From: Salinisphaera orenii subsp. halophila YIM 95161
GTDB taxonomy: Bacteria > Pseudomonadota > Gammaproteobacteria > Nevskiales > Salinisphaeraceae
DNA: 54,888 nucleotides
Assembly (NCBI RefSeq): GCF_003732545.1
Contig: NZ_AYKF01000069.1
Location: forward strand, 1-54,888
Reading direction: 5' to 3'
Of the stretch, positions 8,165-16,820 are shown one piece after another. The notes beneath the pieces are model-generated. The model was not told where the DNA came from, searched no databases, and saw only the letters and a list, made by a program, of their open reading frames with translations. Made by a program: the position numbers and the translations under genes. Every line of letters begins with the position of its first letter. The stretch's first letter is position 1.

Positions 8165-9553
8165 ATGCGCTCCACGCTTGCCCTCCTGCTCGCGCTCGTA
8201 CTCGCCACCACCGCGCTCGCCGCGCCGCCCGGCGCCGAGGCGCTGCAGCTGCCCGAACAGCTGTCGCTGCGCCGGGCCGTCGACAGCGCCCTGGCGCGCA
8301 ATGTCCAGACTCTGCTCGCCGACGCCCGCCGCGACGAGGCCACCGGCCAGCGGCGCGAGGCCCGCTCGGCGTTCCTGCCGCATCTGTCCGCGGAGGCCGG
8401 GCAGTCGCGCCAGCAGATCAACCCGGCCGCTCAGGGGCTGGACATCGAATCCGCACTCGAACGCCTCGGCCCCGCGGCCGGCGGCGCCGACATCGAGGTG
8501 CCGGACGTGATGACCTACAACAGCTTCGACGCCCGGGCCCGGCTGCGCCAGAACCTGTTCGACTACAGCGCCTGGCAGCGCTATCAGGGCAGCCGGGTGG
8601 GCGAGACGATCGCGGGCGACCAGCTCGCCGTCGCCCGCGAACAGGTCGCCGCCCAGGCGGCGCTGGACTACGTCGCGGCCGCGGCCAGCGACGAAACGGT
8701 GCACGCCGCCCGCGCGGACCTCGAACTGGCCGAACGCCTGGTCCGGCTGGCCGTCGACCAGGAGAACGCGGGCATCGCCACCGGCGTGGACGTCACCCGT
8801 GCCAAGGCGCGCCGGGCCCGGGCCCAGGCGCGCCTGGCCGCGGCCCGCACGCAGCGCAGCCGGGCACGCATCCGGCTGGCCCGGACCGCCGGCCTGCCGC
8901 TGAACGCCCCCCTGGCCCTGAGCGACGATCTCGACCACGCCCCGGTCGCCGTGCCGCCGGAGGCGGCGTCGATCGCCTCGGCCCTGGACGCCCGCGCCGA
9001 AGTGCGTCTGGCCGCCGACCGCATCGCGCAGGGGCGCCGGCGCTTGGCCGCGGCCCGCGGCGAGCGTCTGCCCACGGTGGCGATATCGGCCGCCTACGGC
9101 GAATCCGGCAACACCTACGACGAGAATCTCGAGGACACCTACAGCGTCGGCGCGCAGTTGCAGCTGCCGATCTTCGACGGCGGCGCGATCAGCGCCCACA
9201 TCGACGGCGCGGCCAGCCGTCTGGATCAGCAGCGGATCCGCTATCGCGACACGCGCATCCAGGTCGAGCAGGACGTGCGCGTGGCGCGACGCACGCTGGC
9301 CACGCTCGGCGACCGGGTCGCCGCCGCCCGCGCCGGCCTCGACCTCGCGGGCCAGGAGCTCGAGCTCGCCCGTGATCGCTTCGCCGCCGGGGTCAGCGAC
9401 AACGTCGAGGTGGTCGACGCCCAGGCCGCGCTCGCCGAGGCCCGCGACACGCGCGTGAGCGCCCTGGCCGAATACGCCCGCGCCCGGATCAATCTCGCCG
9501 CGGCGCTCGGCCGCGCCCGGCAATTCAGCCTGCACGAGTCCAGCACGCCATGA
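8165..9553 (+). CDS. TolC-family outer-membrane efflux protein
   Basis: A 462-residue protein with a signal peptide ending near AALAA (about residue 20) and no lipobox cysteine. Two outer-membrane-efflux repeats give the long coiled alpha-barrel: alanine/arginine-rich helices around 110-230 and again 300-450, each followed by a strand motif (AAGLPLNAPLALSDD; AYGESGNTYDENLEDTYSVGAQLQLPIFDGG). It should form the outer-membrane channel for the EmrAB-type pump encoded next. The start is two bases after the marR stop and the end overlaps emrA by four bases (ATGA), so translation is probably coupled. Confidence 0.88.
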   Translation: MRSTLALLLALVLATTALAAPPGAEALQLPEQLSLRRAVDSALARNVQTLLADARRDEATGQRREARSAFLPHLSAEAGQSRQQINPAAQGLDIESALERLGPAAGGADIEVPDVMTYNSFDARARLRQNLFDYSAWQRYQGSRVGETIAGDQLAVAREQVAAQAALDYVAAAASDETVHAARADLELAERLVRLAVDQENAGIATGVDVTRAKARRARAQARLAAARTQRSRARIRLARTAGLPLNAPLALSDDLDHAPVAVPPEAASIASALDARAEVRLAADRIAQGRRRLAAARGERLPTVAISAAYGESGNTYDENLEDTYSVGAQLQLPIFDGGAISAHIDGAASRLDQQRIRYRDTRIQVEQDVRVARRTLATLGDRVAAARAGLDLAGQELELARDRFAAGVSDNVEVVDAQAALAEARDTRVSALAEYARARINLAAALGRARQFSLHESSTP

Positions 9554-10734
9554 GCGACACCGCCCCGGAGACCGCCGACACGCACGATTCGCCGCATACG
9601 GCGCCGCCACCATCCGGCAACGGCGGCGGCAAGGGTCGACGAGTCGCGATCATCGCCGCGCTGCTGGCCCTGCTCTGTGCGCTGGGCGCGCTGGCCTACT
9701 GGTTTCTCACCCACGATCAGGAGAGCACCGACGACGCTTTCGTTAAGGCCGACATCGTGCAGGTCGCGCCCCGCGTGACCGGCACGGTCGACCAGGTCTT
9801 CGTGCGCGACAACCAGCACGTCGAGGCCGGGGACCCCCTGTTCACGCTGGACCCGGCGGATTACCAGGCGGCCCTGCTTCGGGCCGAGGCCAACCTCGAG
9901 GCCGCGCGCGCATCCTATGACGCCAGCCAGAAGCAGCTGTCGGTGACCCGCCAGACCGGCGATGCGGACATCGAACGCGCCGAGGCCGCGCTGGAGACCG
10001 CCCGCGCCGAGGCCGATCGCGCCTCCGCCGATGCCCAGCGCTATCGGGCACTCTACGCCAAGCGCGAAGTCTCGCGCCAGCAGCTCGACCAGGCCGATAC
10101 CACCGCCACCTCCGCCCGGGCCCGGGTCCGCGAGGCCAAGGCCCGGCTGGCACAGGCCCGGGCCGCACCCGACCAGATCGCGCTGCGCGAATCCCAGGCC
10201 TCGACCGCCAAGGCCCGCATCGCTCAGGCCAGGGCCGAGGTCGAGCAGGCGCGGCTGAACCTGTCCTACACCGAGATCCGCGCGCCCCAGGCCGGCACGA
10301 TCGCCGAGAAGTCCGTGCTCGCCGGCAGCCATCTCGGCGCCGGCCAGGCGGCCCTGGCGGTTGTTGCCGACGACCCGTGGGTGGTGGCCAACTTCAAGGA
10401 GACCCAGCTCAGCCGCATGCGTGTCGGCCAGCCCGTGGACATCGAGGTCGACGCCCTGCCGGATCATCCCCTGCACGGCCGCGTGGAGTCGTTCCAGCCC
10501 GGCACCGGCGTGACCTTCAGCCTGCTGCCGCCGCAGAACGCCACCGGCAACTACGTCAAGATCGTGCAGCGCGTGCCGGTCAAGATCGTGTTCGATGATC
10601 CGGGCGCGGTCGACGACCTCGGTCTGGCGCCCGGCATGTCGGTCGTGCCGACGGTGGACGTCGGCGCTCGGCCCGAGCCGATCGAGCGTCCGAGGCCGGC
10701 CACCGCGACCGCCGACGCCTCGAGCCGGTCCTAG
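9550..10734 (+). CDS. emrA: EmrA-like membrane fusion protein
   Basis: The 394-residue adaptor has a short cytoplasmic tail, one membrane segment at about 31-53 and a periplasmic HlyD body. A biotinyl-lipoyl half-motif (VAPRVTGTVDQVFVRDNQHVEAGD) is followed by an alanine- and glutamate-rich coiled-coil hairpin (about 95-230) and a second half-motif (YTEIRAPQAGTIAEKSVLAGSHLGAG). The STDDAFVKAD phrase after the membrane segment is typical of EmrA/VceA adaptors. It would link the inner-membrane EmrB-like transporter to the TolC-like channel. Start overlaps the tolC-like stop. Confidence 0.9.
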   Translation: MSDTAPETADTHDSPHTAPPPSGNGGGKGRRVAIIAALLALLCALGALAYWFLTHDQESTDDAFVKADIVQVAPRVTGTVDQVFVRDNQHVEAGDPLFTLDPADYQAALLRAEANLEAARASYDASQKQLSVTRQTGDADIERAEAALETARAEADRASADAQRYRALYAKREVSRQQLDQADTTATSARARVREAKARLAQARAAPDQIALRESQASTAKARIAQARAEVEQARLNLSYTEIRAPQAGTIAEKSVLAGSHLGAGQAALAVVADDPWVVANFKETQLSRMRVGQPVDIEVDALPDHPLHGRVESFQPGTGVTFSLLPPQNATGNYVKIVQRVPVKIVFDDPGAVDDLGLAPGMSVVPTVDVGARPEPIERPRPATATADASSRS

Positions 10735-10905
10735 CCTAGTGTCCCGCGACGCCCGTTCATCGCGCCGTGTCGGCGCCTTTTCGCGCCCTGCGGCATTGCG
10801 GCCATGCGCCGCATGTCCCGATGCGGCTCCTGAGCGCGCCCGGCCCGGCACGAGACGCCAGTCGGCGGTCATGGCCCCAACGAACGCGGGCGGACACTAG
10901 CGGCG

Positions 10906-12510
10906 ATGGCGGCCTCCGGCGACAGTGCGGCGCTCGCCGCCCGGGCGGCCTATCCCGCCAACCGCTGGCTGATCGCGGCGGTGGTCGGCATGGCCGCGTT
11001 CATGGAGGTGCTCGACATCTCCATCGCCAACGTGTCGCTGTCGCACATCGCCGGCAGCCTGTCGGCGAGCCAGGAGGAGGCCACCTGGGTGCTGACCTCC
11101 TATCTCGTCTCCAACGCCATCGTGCTGCCGATCTCGGGCTGGTTCTCGCAGGTGCTCGGGCGCAAGCGCTTCTTTCTGATCTCCATCGTGCTGTTCTCGG
11201 TCGCCTCGCTGGCCTGCGGCCTCGCGCCTTCACTGGGCTGGCTGATCGTGGCGCGCATATTCCAGGGCGTGGGCGGCGGCGGCCTGCAGCCGGTCTCGCA
11301 GGCGATTCTGGCCGACTCGTTTCCGCCCAAGGAACGCGGCATGGCGTTCGCGATCTACGGCGTGGCGGTGGTCTTCGCGCCGGCGATCGGGCCCACGCTC
11401 GGCGGCTGGATCACCGACCACGCCAGCTGGCACTGGATATTCCTGCTCAACGTGCCGGTCGGCGTGATGCTGTTCGTGGTCGCCGGCATGCTGGTGCGCG
11501 ACACCGCCGCCTACGAGGCCGCGCGCCGCGCCAAGATGGCCGGCTTCCGGATCGACTACGTCGGCTTCGCCCTGCTGGCCGCGGGGCTGGGCTGTCTCCA
11601 GATCATGCTCGACAAGGGCCAGCAGAACGACTGGTTCGACTCGTCGTTCATCCTCACCATGGCGGTGATCGCGGTGAGCTGTCTGTCCGCGCTGGTGCTC
11701 TGGGAGCTGTTTCATCCCCATCCGATCATGGACATCCGGCTGTTCCGGCACTTCAACTTCGCCGTCGCGAACCTGTTGATGTTCATGCTCGGCTTCGTGC
11801 TGCTGGGCTCGACCCTGCTGATCCCCCAGTTCGTGCAGTCGGTGCTGGGCTACACCTCGACGCTGGCCGGGCTGGTGATCTCGCCCGGCGGCATCGCCAT
11901 CGTGCTCATGATGCCGCTGGTCGGGTTTCTGTCGAACCGCATCGAGGCGCGCTGGATGGTGGCCTTCGGGCTCGGCGTGGTCGCGCTGTCGATGTTCCAT
12001 ATCGCCGGATTCACGGGCGATGTGTCGTTCTCCCAGCTGGTGGTGGCGCGCATCTACCAGACGCTGGGCATCGCCTTTCTGTTCATCCCCCTGACCGGCA
12101 TCGCCTATATCGGCGTGCCGGCCGACAAGACCGACCAGATCTCCGCGTTCATCAATCTGGCGCGCAACATCGGCGGCAGCGTGGGCATCTCGCTGGTGAC
12201 GACCTGGCTGGCCCGGCGCGCCCAGTTTCACCAGAACGTGCTGGTCGGCGAGATCACGCCCTACGACCACCAGTACAACGCGCTCGTGCAATCGCTGACC
12301 GAGCATTTCGCCCAGATGGGCGCCGGTATCGAGGCCGCCCGCCAGCAGGCGGTCGCGACCATCGGCCAACTGGTCTCCGAACAGGCCCAGATCATGGCGT
12401 ATCTGGACGACTTCTGGCTGCTCGGCGTCATCTTCGCCGCGCTCATCCCGTTGACGCTGCTGGTGGGCAGTTCGCGCCAGAGCGACGCCTCAGTCCGACC
12501 AGAGCATTAG
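10906..12510 (+). CDS. emrB: EmrB-like DHA2-family MFS drug exporter
   Basis: The 534-residue protein has about 14 membrane segments and DHA2 motifs: MEVLDISIANVSLSHIAGSL in helix 1, SYLVSNAIVLPISGWFSQVLGRKRFFLISIVLF (motif A, between helices 2 and 3) and GPTLGGWITDHASWHWIFLLNVPVG (motif C region). It should export hydrophobic compounds by proton antiport with the EmrA-like and TolC-like proteins. A 171-base gap separates it from emrA; it has short hairpins such as CCGCAT/ATGCGG but no T-tract, so co-transcription is likely. The C-terminal tail has an extra loop (QYNALVQSLTEHFAQMGAG) usual in EmrB. Confidence 0.9.
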   Translation: MAASGDSAALAARAAYPANRWLIAAVVGMAAFMEVLDISIANVSLSHIAGSLSASQEEATWVLTSYLVSNAIVLPISGWFSQVLGRKRFFLISIVLFSVASLACGLAPSLGWLIVARIFQGVGGGGLQPVSQAILADSFPPKERGMAFAIYGVAVVFAPAIGPTLGGWITDHASWHWIFLLNVPVGVMLFVVAGMLVRDTAAYEAARRAKMAGFRIDYVGFALLAAGLGCLQIMLDKGQQNDWFDSSFILTMAVIAVSCLSALVLWELFHPHPIMDIRLFRHFNFAVANLLMFMLGFVLLGSTLLIPQFVQSVLGYTSTLAGLVISPGGIAIVLMMPLVGFLSNRIEARWMVAFGLGVVALSMFHIAGFTGDVSFSQLVVARIYQTLGIAFLFIPLTGIAYIGVPADKTDQISAFINLARNIGGSVGISLVTTWLARRAQFHQNVLVGEITPYDHQYNALVQSLTEHFAQMGAGIEAARQQAVATIGQLVSEQAQIMAYLDDFWLLGVIFAALIPLTLLVGSSRQSDASVRPEH

Positions 12511-12826
12511 CTCATTGTCGAATCGAACACCAGGTCAAAGACAATAGAAGGGAATCCAGTAGGTCTATCCCCGTGGCGTTTGGGCCCGATTGAACGCCGT
12601 AACATTTGCCCCGTGCTGTCATGGTCTGATTATCCGGCAAGACTGAGGCATTTCGAGACCAGGCTGAGTTTCGCCCTTAACCGAGAAAATGAATCAGTGG
12701 GGCGACCTAAAACGTCGATTTTTTTTACACAATCAAAGAAAGACGCATCTCAAAGGTCGCAGTGCTCGCCATCCAAAACCGCTTATGATCCATCGCTAAC
12801 ACTAGCGCACAAACAATTAAACCGTT

Positions 12827-12845
12827 ATAAATAATTATTATTTAT
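12827..12845. promoter_or_regulatory. AT-rich palindrome, possible upstream activator or IHF site
   Basis: ATAAATAA (12827-12834) and TTATTTAT (12838-12845) are perfect inverted arms around TTA. They lie about 97-115 bases before the predicted sigma-54 start site, the usual distance for an enhancer-binding activator. The match to any known activator is not established, and simple AT-richness could produce it. Confidence 0.3.
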
Positions 12846-12894
12846 CACAAAAAAACCAAGAACAATCTACAAAGCGGGATAATATAAACTATCA

Positions 12895-12910
12895 AGCATA
12901 GAAAAATGCT
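12895..12910. promoter_or_regulatory. Inverted repeat next to the sigma-54 promoter
   Basis: AGCAT (12895-12899) and ATGCT (12906-12910) flank a 6-base spacer and end five bases before the -24 element. This is too close for a typical enhancer site; it may be fortuitous. Confidence 0.2.
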
Positions 12911-12915
12911 ACTTG

Positions 12916-12930
12916 TGGCACGTCACTTGC
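12916..12930 (+). promoter_or_regulatory. Sigma-54 (-24/-12) promoter
   Basis: TGGCAC (12916-12921), a 5-base spacer and TTGC (12927-12930) match the RpoN consensus TGGCAC-N5-TTGC exactly. Transcription should start near 12942, giving a leader of about 50 bases before the GTG start of the PEP-CTERM gene. PEP-CTERM genes in exopolysaccharide-linked systems are known to be under PrsK/PrsR and RpoN control, so the pairing is meaningful. Confidence 0.85.
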
Positions 12931-12942
12931 CTCTCTATTAAG

Positions 12943-12960
12943 CGGCAATCCAGTTTGCCG
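12943..12960 (+). promoter_or_regulatory. 5' leader stem-loop
   Basis: CGGCAA (12943-12948) and TTGCCG (12955-12960) form a perfect 6-base-pair stem with a 6-base loop, right at the predicted 5' end of the sigma-54 transcript. It could stabilise the mRNA. It is too weak for a terminator and has no T-tract. Confidence 0.4.
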
Positions 12961-12991
12961 ACTACTCATATATAACAAATGAGGCAACCTC

Positions 12992-13786
12992 GTGAATAAA
13001 TTCAACCAATTGGCAGCAACCCTTGTGTCAGCGATCGCCATTTGCATTCCTGTATCCGCAACTGCAGATGCGGTTCGAGTCGATCAGTCTGATTTTTTAC
13101 CAGCGGCCGGCCTGATCACTTTCAGCGAATTTGGCCTAAATACCGTAAACCCCTCCTATACATCCTCCGACTATGGAGGCGACGCAAATTCGCCGATGGT
13201 TACCTTTGGCGGCTTTTTCAGTGGTCAGCAGATTTCCAACGCTCCGGCGACGGATTGCCCTGGGGGAGCGGCGACAGGTTGCGTGGTTGGCTCTCCCACC
13301 GGTCCGCTTGCGCTCGATCCGACGTCACCCGACACCTTTGTCACCAACGACGGAGCGGCCCCGGATAGCCCAGTTCTATCCGGAAGCCCGCGATTCAGCG
13401 GCCCCATCGGTATTCTGTTCAATGATCCACTCGTCGGAGTTGGACTCGATGGCGGCTTCTTCGATGCCATCGGCTCAACTAAAATCGAGGCATTTAGCCT
13501 TGATGGAAACTCGCTTGGTTCGGTGGCAAATCTAAATACAGGCTACAACTTTTTGGGGCTTGCAACCGAAGACGGCACACCACAGATTGGCGGCCTACTA
13601 TTCAGTCTTGTCGCTGATGAACCCGCCGGATTCGGTATCGACAACCTCCGTTTTGCACGAGCTGGAGAAGTCGTCACACCATCTAATCCGGTAAACGACG
13701 TTCCGGAATCGAGCTCATTGGCCTTCTTTCTCATAGGGGCTTTAGGGGCCATATCTACGGCTTTTCTACGGCGGAGATACGTTTAA
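12992..13786 (+). CDS. PEP-CTERM sorting-domain protein
   Basis: The 264-residue exported protein starts with GTG after GAGGCAA. A signal peptide ends near SATADA (about 26). The mature body is Gly/Ser/Asn/Asp-rich with few Lys or Arg and two cysteines in one short loop (TDCPGGAATGCV). The C-terminus (about 237-264) has the tripartite sorting signal: VPES, a hydrophobic helix (LAFFLIGALGAISTAFL) and RRR. Such proteins are cut and sorted by exosortase and are tied to exopolysaccharide, biofilm or floc formation. No exosortase, PrsK/PrsR or glycosyltransferase is in the window. GC is near 50 percent, well below its neighbours, suggesting transfer. Confidence 0.88.
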   Translation: MNKFNQLAATLVSAIAICIPVSATADAVRVDQSDFLPAAGLITFSEFGLNTVNPSYTSSDYGGDANSPMVTFGGFFSGQQISNAPATDCPGGAATGCVVGSPTGPLALDPTSPDTFVTNDGAAPDSPVLSGSPRFSGPIGILFNDPLVGVGLDGGFFDAIGSTKIEAFSLDGNSLGSVANLNTGYNFLGLATEDGTPQIGGLLFSLVADEPAGFGIDNLRFARAGEVVTPSNPVNDVPESSSLAFFLIGALGAISTAFLRRRYV

Positions 13787-14345
13787 ATTTAGTAAGCTAA
13801 CGATAGTGCACATTACTCCAGCTTCGACGTAGGCGCTTTCGCTCTATTAGCCGGTTTAATAAGACTATTAGCCTGAAATTGTTCAATGCATTATTTTGGC
13901 TTTCTGCATCAAATTGCTTAGTTAGGCCCTATGGATCGACCTGCAATCCATAGGGCCTACAGAAGGCGCTACTAGACTTCCCCCTGACTAACAGCAGGCC
14001 GTTCTATCAGCGCGATCAATCCCAATGCATACATCAGGCACCGACCTCGTGATCGCCTTTATAGGGCCTCCATCAGACTAAATGATATTTTTCGACTTAC
14101 ATCATCGTGTTAGCGCGAACTTTCGATAGAGTTTGCAGTATCCTTTGACCAAGGCAGCACGCAAAACCTGATGCTGCAGAATTTGCTCAAGGATTTGCAC
14201 ACGCATCGCCAGTGAGCCTAACCCACTCACTTGTCCTAACTAAACGCAAACGTCTCCAGCGGCATAACAAGTAGGCGACAATGCGATACTCGCCAAATAA
14301 TCGCGTATCGAACTGCCCGGCGACGCGTCTGCCACCGCTCACCTT
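13787..14345. other. Low-GC intergenic stretch
   Basis: About 560 bases with no supportable gene. It contains one strong hairpin (next entry) and otherwise unremarkable AT-rich sequence. GC rises again at about 14300, marking the right edge of the PEP-CTERM island. Confidence 0.6.
13923..13959. repeat. Perfect 14-base inverted repeat
   Basis: TAGGCCCTATGGAT (13923-13936) pairs exactly with ATCCATAGGGCCTA (13946-13959) around a 9-base loop. It lies 137 bases after the PEP-CTERM stop. No T-tract follows, so it may be an mRNA-end stabiliser, a bidirectional terminator without U-run, or a binding site. Part of the word (TAGGGCCT) recurs at 14061-14068. Confidence 0.6.
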
Positions 14346-14909
14346 ATGAAGAGGTGCTCCACCGTGACGATGGCCGCCCCGGAGGCCGTGCTCGATTTCT
14401 GGTTCGGACAGCTGCGTCCGACGCAGTGGTTCCGCGCCGATCCGGCCCTCGATCGACGGATCGCCGAGCGCTTCGGCGACACTCTGGCCGCCGCTACGGT
14501 CTGCGAGCTCTGGCCCTGGCGCGCGCACGCCACCGGCCGGCTGGCCGAGATCCTCGTGCTCGACCAGTTCTCGCGCAACGTGCATCGCGGCACGGCCGCG
14601 GCCTTCGGCAACGATTTGCTGGCCCTCGCGCTGGCCCAGGAGCTGGTCGCCGGCGGCCACGACGCCGCGCTCACGCCGGACCAGAAGCACTTCGCCTACA
14701 TGCCCTACATGCACAGCGAATCGCGCCGCGTGCACGCCGAGGCGCTGCGGCTGTACGACCAGCCGGGCCTGGAGACCGCCCTCGGCCACGAGCGCGCCCA
14801 CCTCGAGGTGCTCGAGCGCTTCGGCCGCTATCCGCAGCGCAACGCCGCGCTCGGCCGGCCGTCGACCGCGGCCGAACGGGCGTTCCTGGACGCCGGGCCG
14901 TCGTTCTAG
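14346..14909 (+). CDS. DUF924-family protein
   Basis: The 187-residue protein has the conserved features of DUF924: VLDFWFGQ near the start, WFRADPALDRRIAERFGD, LAEILVLDQFSRNVHRG, and the histidine-rich YMPYMHSESRRVHAEALRLY. The family adopts a TPR-like helical fold; its biochemical role is not established. A start at ATG 14370 (MAAPEAV), eight codons in, is as likely as 14346. It is monocistronic by spacing and stands at the boundary between the low-GC island and GC-rich chromosome. Confidence 0.85.
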   Translation: MKRCSTVTMAAPEAVLDFWFGQLRPTQWFRADPALDRRIAERFGDTLAAATVCELWPWRAHATGRLAEILVLDQFSRNVHRGTAAAFGNDLLALALAQELVAGGHDAALTPDQKHFAYMPYMHSESRRVHAEALRLYDQPGLETALGHERAHLEVLERFGRYPQRNAALGRPSTAAERAFLDAGPSF

Positions 14910-15271
14910 GCTCGTGGAGCCAGCCTGGCAAGGCCGCGTTCGACACCGCGCAGCATGTCCTGCCAGACGCGCGTCCCCGACCGGGGCGCCACGATCGAGA
15001 CGGGCCACGCCGCCGGGTGCCCATGGTCGATATGCGCCATTCGTTGGCGGCCAAGGCCGAGGGGCCGGGCGCCCCGTGAATTCACAAGCTGCGGCGATCC
15101 GGCGCTGTCGCATGCGGGCGCATAGTGACTGCGCAGCGCGCACGACGCCGTGTCTTGCCGCTGACCGTCAGTCTTCAGGAAGCGCCTGCCGCGGGATCGC
15201 CCGAGGCACGACCGGACCCTGGCGCGCCCGCCTCGAGCGGCCGGCGCAGGGTAACCGCGCGGTGATGGGTA
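14910..15271. other. Intergenic, nothing recognised
   Basis: About 360 GC-rich bases between convergent genes (DUF924 and the MBL hydrolase). Open frames here are compositional shadows. No terminator, RNA gene or repeat was recognised. Confidence 0.5.
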
Positions 15272-16093
15272 TCAGTTTCCTGCGCGCCAGGACTCGCCGT
15301 CGCGCGCGGCCTCGCCGTTTTCGGCCAGGCGGATGAGGTGCGCCTCGACCTGGGTCGCGGCCATGCCGGTCAGCCGCGGGTCGAGATCGGGATACAGCCG
15401 CGCGGCGATGGCGCGCGCCGTGGTCGGCCCCGAGGCCAGGGCGTCGCGCACCTGGGCCTCGCGCTGCTCACGATGGGCGACGATGTGGGCCAGCGTCGCC
15501 GCCGGGTCGTCCAGCCGCCGGCCGTGGCCCGGCGCGATGGCGTCGATCGGCATGGCCTGCAGCCGCGCGATGCTCGCCAGATAGTCGCTCATCGAGCCGT
15601 CCGGCGGCAGGATCACCACCGTCACGTCGGCCATGACGGTGTCACCGGCCAGCAGCAGACGCGCCTCGCGGGCGAAAAAACACAGATGATCCGCCGCATG
15701 ACCCGGGGTGTGCACCGTCTCGAGCGTGACCGCGCCGAGATCGAGCACGTCGCCGTCGGCCAGCGGCGCGTCGACCCGGTGGTCGGGGTCGTAGGGCTGC
15801 GCGAGCGCGAGATCGCAGCCGCGCACCGGCACGCCGAGCCGCGCGGCCAGCCGGCGCGCACCGCCGGTGTGGTCGGGATGGGCGTGGGTCACGAGCACGG
15901 CCTCGATGGCGCCGGGCGCGGCCGCGACCAGGGCCTCCAGATGGGTGTCGTCGTCGACGCCGGGGTCGACGATCACGCAGGGCCCGGTACCCACGACATA
16001 GCTGTTGGTTCCCGGGCCCGTCATGGGGCCGGGGTTGGGCGCGGTCAGCCGCAGGACGCCCGGCGCGATCGTCTCGGGCGCGGCCGGCGTCAC
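15272..16093 (-). CDS. MBL-fold metallo-hydrolase (LACTB2-like)
   Basis: A 273-residue protein from a GTG whose first bases overlap the Nudix stop (GTGA). Metal ligands of the beta-lactamase fold are clear: THAHPDHTGG (His70, His72, Asp74, His75), HTPGHAADH, the Asp in LLAGDTVM, and APGHGRRL. The C-terminus (about 205-273) is the winged-helix BLACT_WH domain seen in LACTB2/RNase-type relatives. It probably hydrolyses an ester, thioester or phosphodiester in the cytoplasm; LACTB2 cuts single-stranded RNA, but the bacterial substrate is unknown. Operon with the Nudix gene upstream. Confidence 0.88.
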   Translation of the reverse strand: MTPAAPETIAPGVLRLTAPNPGPMTGPGTNSYVVGTGPCVIVDPGVDDDTHLEALVAAAPGAIEAVLVTHAHPDHTGGARRLAARLGVPVRGCDLALAQPYDPDHRVDAPLADGDVLDLGAVTLETVHTPGHAADHLCFFAREARLLLAGDTVMADVTVVILPPDGSMSDYLASIARLQAMPIDAIAPGHGRRLDDPAATLAHIVAHREQREAQVRDALASGPTTARAIAARLYPDLDPRLTGMAATQVEAHLIRLAENGEAARDGESWRAGN

Positions 16094-16797
16094 GACGACA
16101 CCGTGCCGTCGGCCATCAGCCCCGCCAGCGCGCTTTCGACGTCCTCGTAGTCGCAGAGGCGTTCGAGCGTGACCCGCGTGGGATGCATCATCTCGATCTC
16201 GCCGCGGTCGTGACTGGCCAGCGCCGCGGCCGGGCCGGCCCACCAATGGTCGACGGTCTCGTGGCCGTCGCAGGCGGCGCGCTGGCCCTCGGGCGCCCGC
16301 GCGGCGAAGAAGCGGGTCGCGTAGCGCCGCGGTCGCCCCGGCGGCGTCGTCCACTGCGCAAAGTAGACCAGATCGTCGAGCGCGAAGCGCAGCTCCAGGC
16401 GCGCGGCCACGTCCGCCCAAGAGCGATCGCCCGCGTTAAGCGCATCACGCTCGCCGGCCGGAATCTCGGCCGGCAGGTGGCTGCAGCCGACCAGCAGCCC
16501 GGCCTCCTCGAAGCATTCGCGGATCGCCGCCAGCCAGAACGCCAGCGGCCGTCCGGTTTCGCCGAGACAGGCCCGGGCGTAGTCGACGCCCGCACTCACG
16601 CGCGCGGCCAGCACCGCGTCGGCGTCGCTGTCGTCCACCGCGCCGCCGGGAAAGACATAGGCGTTGGCACCGAACACGTGACCGCCGTGACGGCGCAGCA
16701 GCAGCACTTCCAGACCCTCGGTACCGTCGCGCAGCACCGCGGCCGTGGCCGCGTCGCGCACCGTGACCCCGTCGCTCATGAGACTGTTGCGGGACAA
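16090..16797 (-). CDS. Nudix hydrolase, NUDT7/19-like
   Basis: The 235-residue protein begins with a beta-sheet segment (AAVLRDGTEGLEVLLLRRHGG), then VFPGGAVDDSD, and the helix REC-FEEAGLLVG. The Nudix box is split by a long insertion between the GG and REXXEEXG parts (about 90-98 for the latter), as in NUDT19 and peroxisomal CoA diphosphatases. Such enzymes cleave CoA or acyl-CoA to phosphopantetheine derivatives and 3',5'-ADP. Pairing with an MBL hydrolase by a 4-base overlap suggests a shared thioester or CoA-related task, by inference only. It may start at MSDGVTV (ATG 16779). Confidence 0.85.
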   Translation of the reverse strand: MSRNSLMSDGVTVRDAATAAVLRDGTEGLEVLLLRRHGGHVFGANAYVFPGGAVDDSDADAVLAARVSAGVDYARACLGETGRPLAFWLAAIRECFEEAGLLVGCSHLPAEIPAGERDALNAGDRSWADVAARLELRFALDDLVYFAQWTTPPGRPRRYATRFFAARAPEGQRAACDGHETVDHWWAGPAAALASHDRGEIEMMHPTRVTLERLCDYEDVESALAGLMADGTVSS

Positions 16798-16820
16798 AAC
16801 ATGTCGGCTAGCATACCTGT

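Larger units (their letters stand above)
12511..12991. other. AT-rich intergenic region upstream of the PEP-CTERM gene
   Basis: A 481-base stretch without a convincing gene; an 84-codon frame (12580-12834) is judged spurious. GC falls sharply from about 12600. A GGCGTT/AACGCC hairpin (12575-12598) lies after emrB without a T-tract. The rest holds regulatory elements described separately. Confidence 0.6.

Noticed and set aside
12575-12598. GGCGTT/AACGCC hairpin after emrB as an attC or terminator
   Set aside because: It lacks both attC core boxes and a T-run; only a short stem is present.
12580-12834. 84-codon open frame upstream of the PEP-CTERM gene
   Set aside because: No ribosome-binding site, composition resembles non-coding DNA, and it lies in the regulatory region; no protein family seen.
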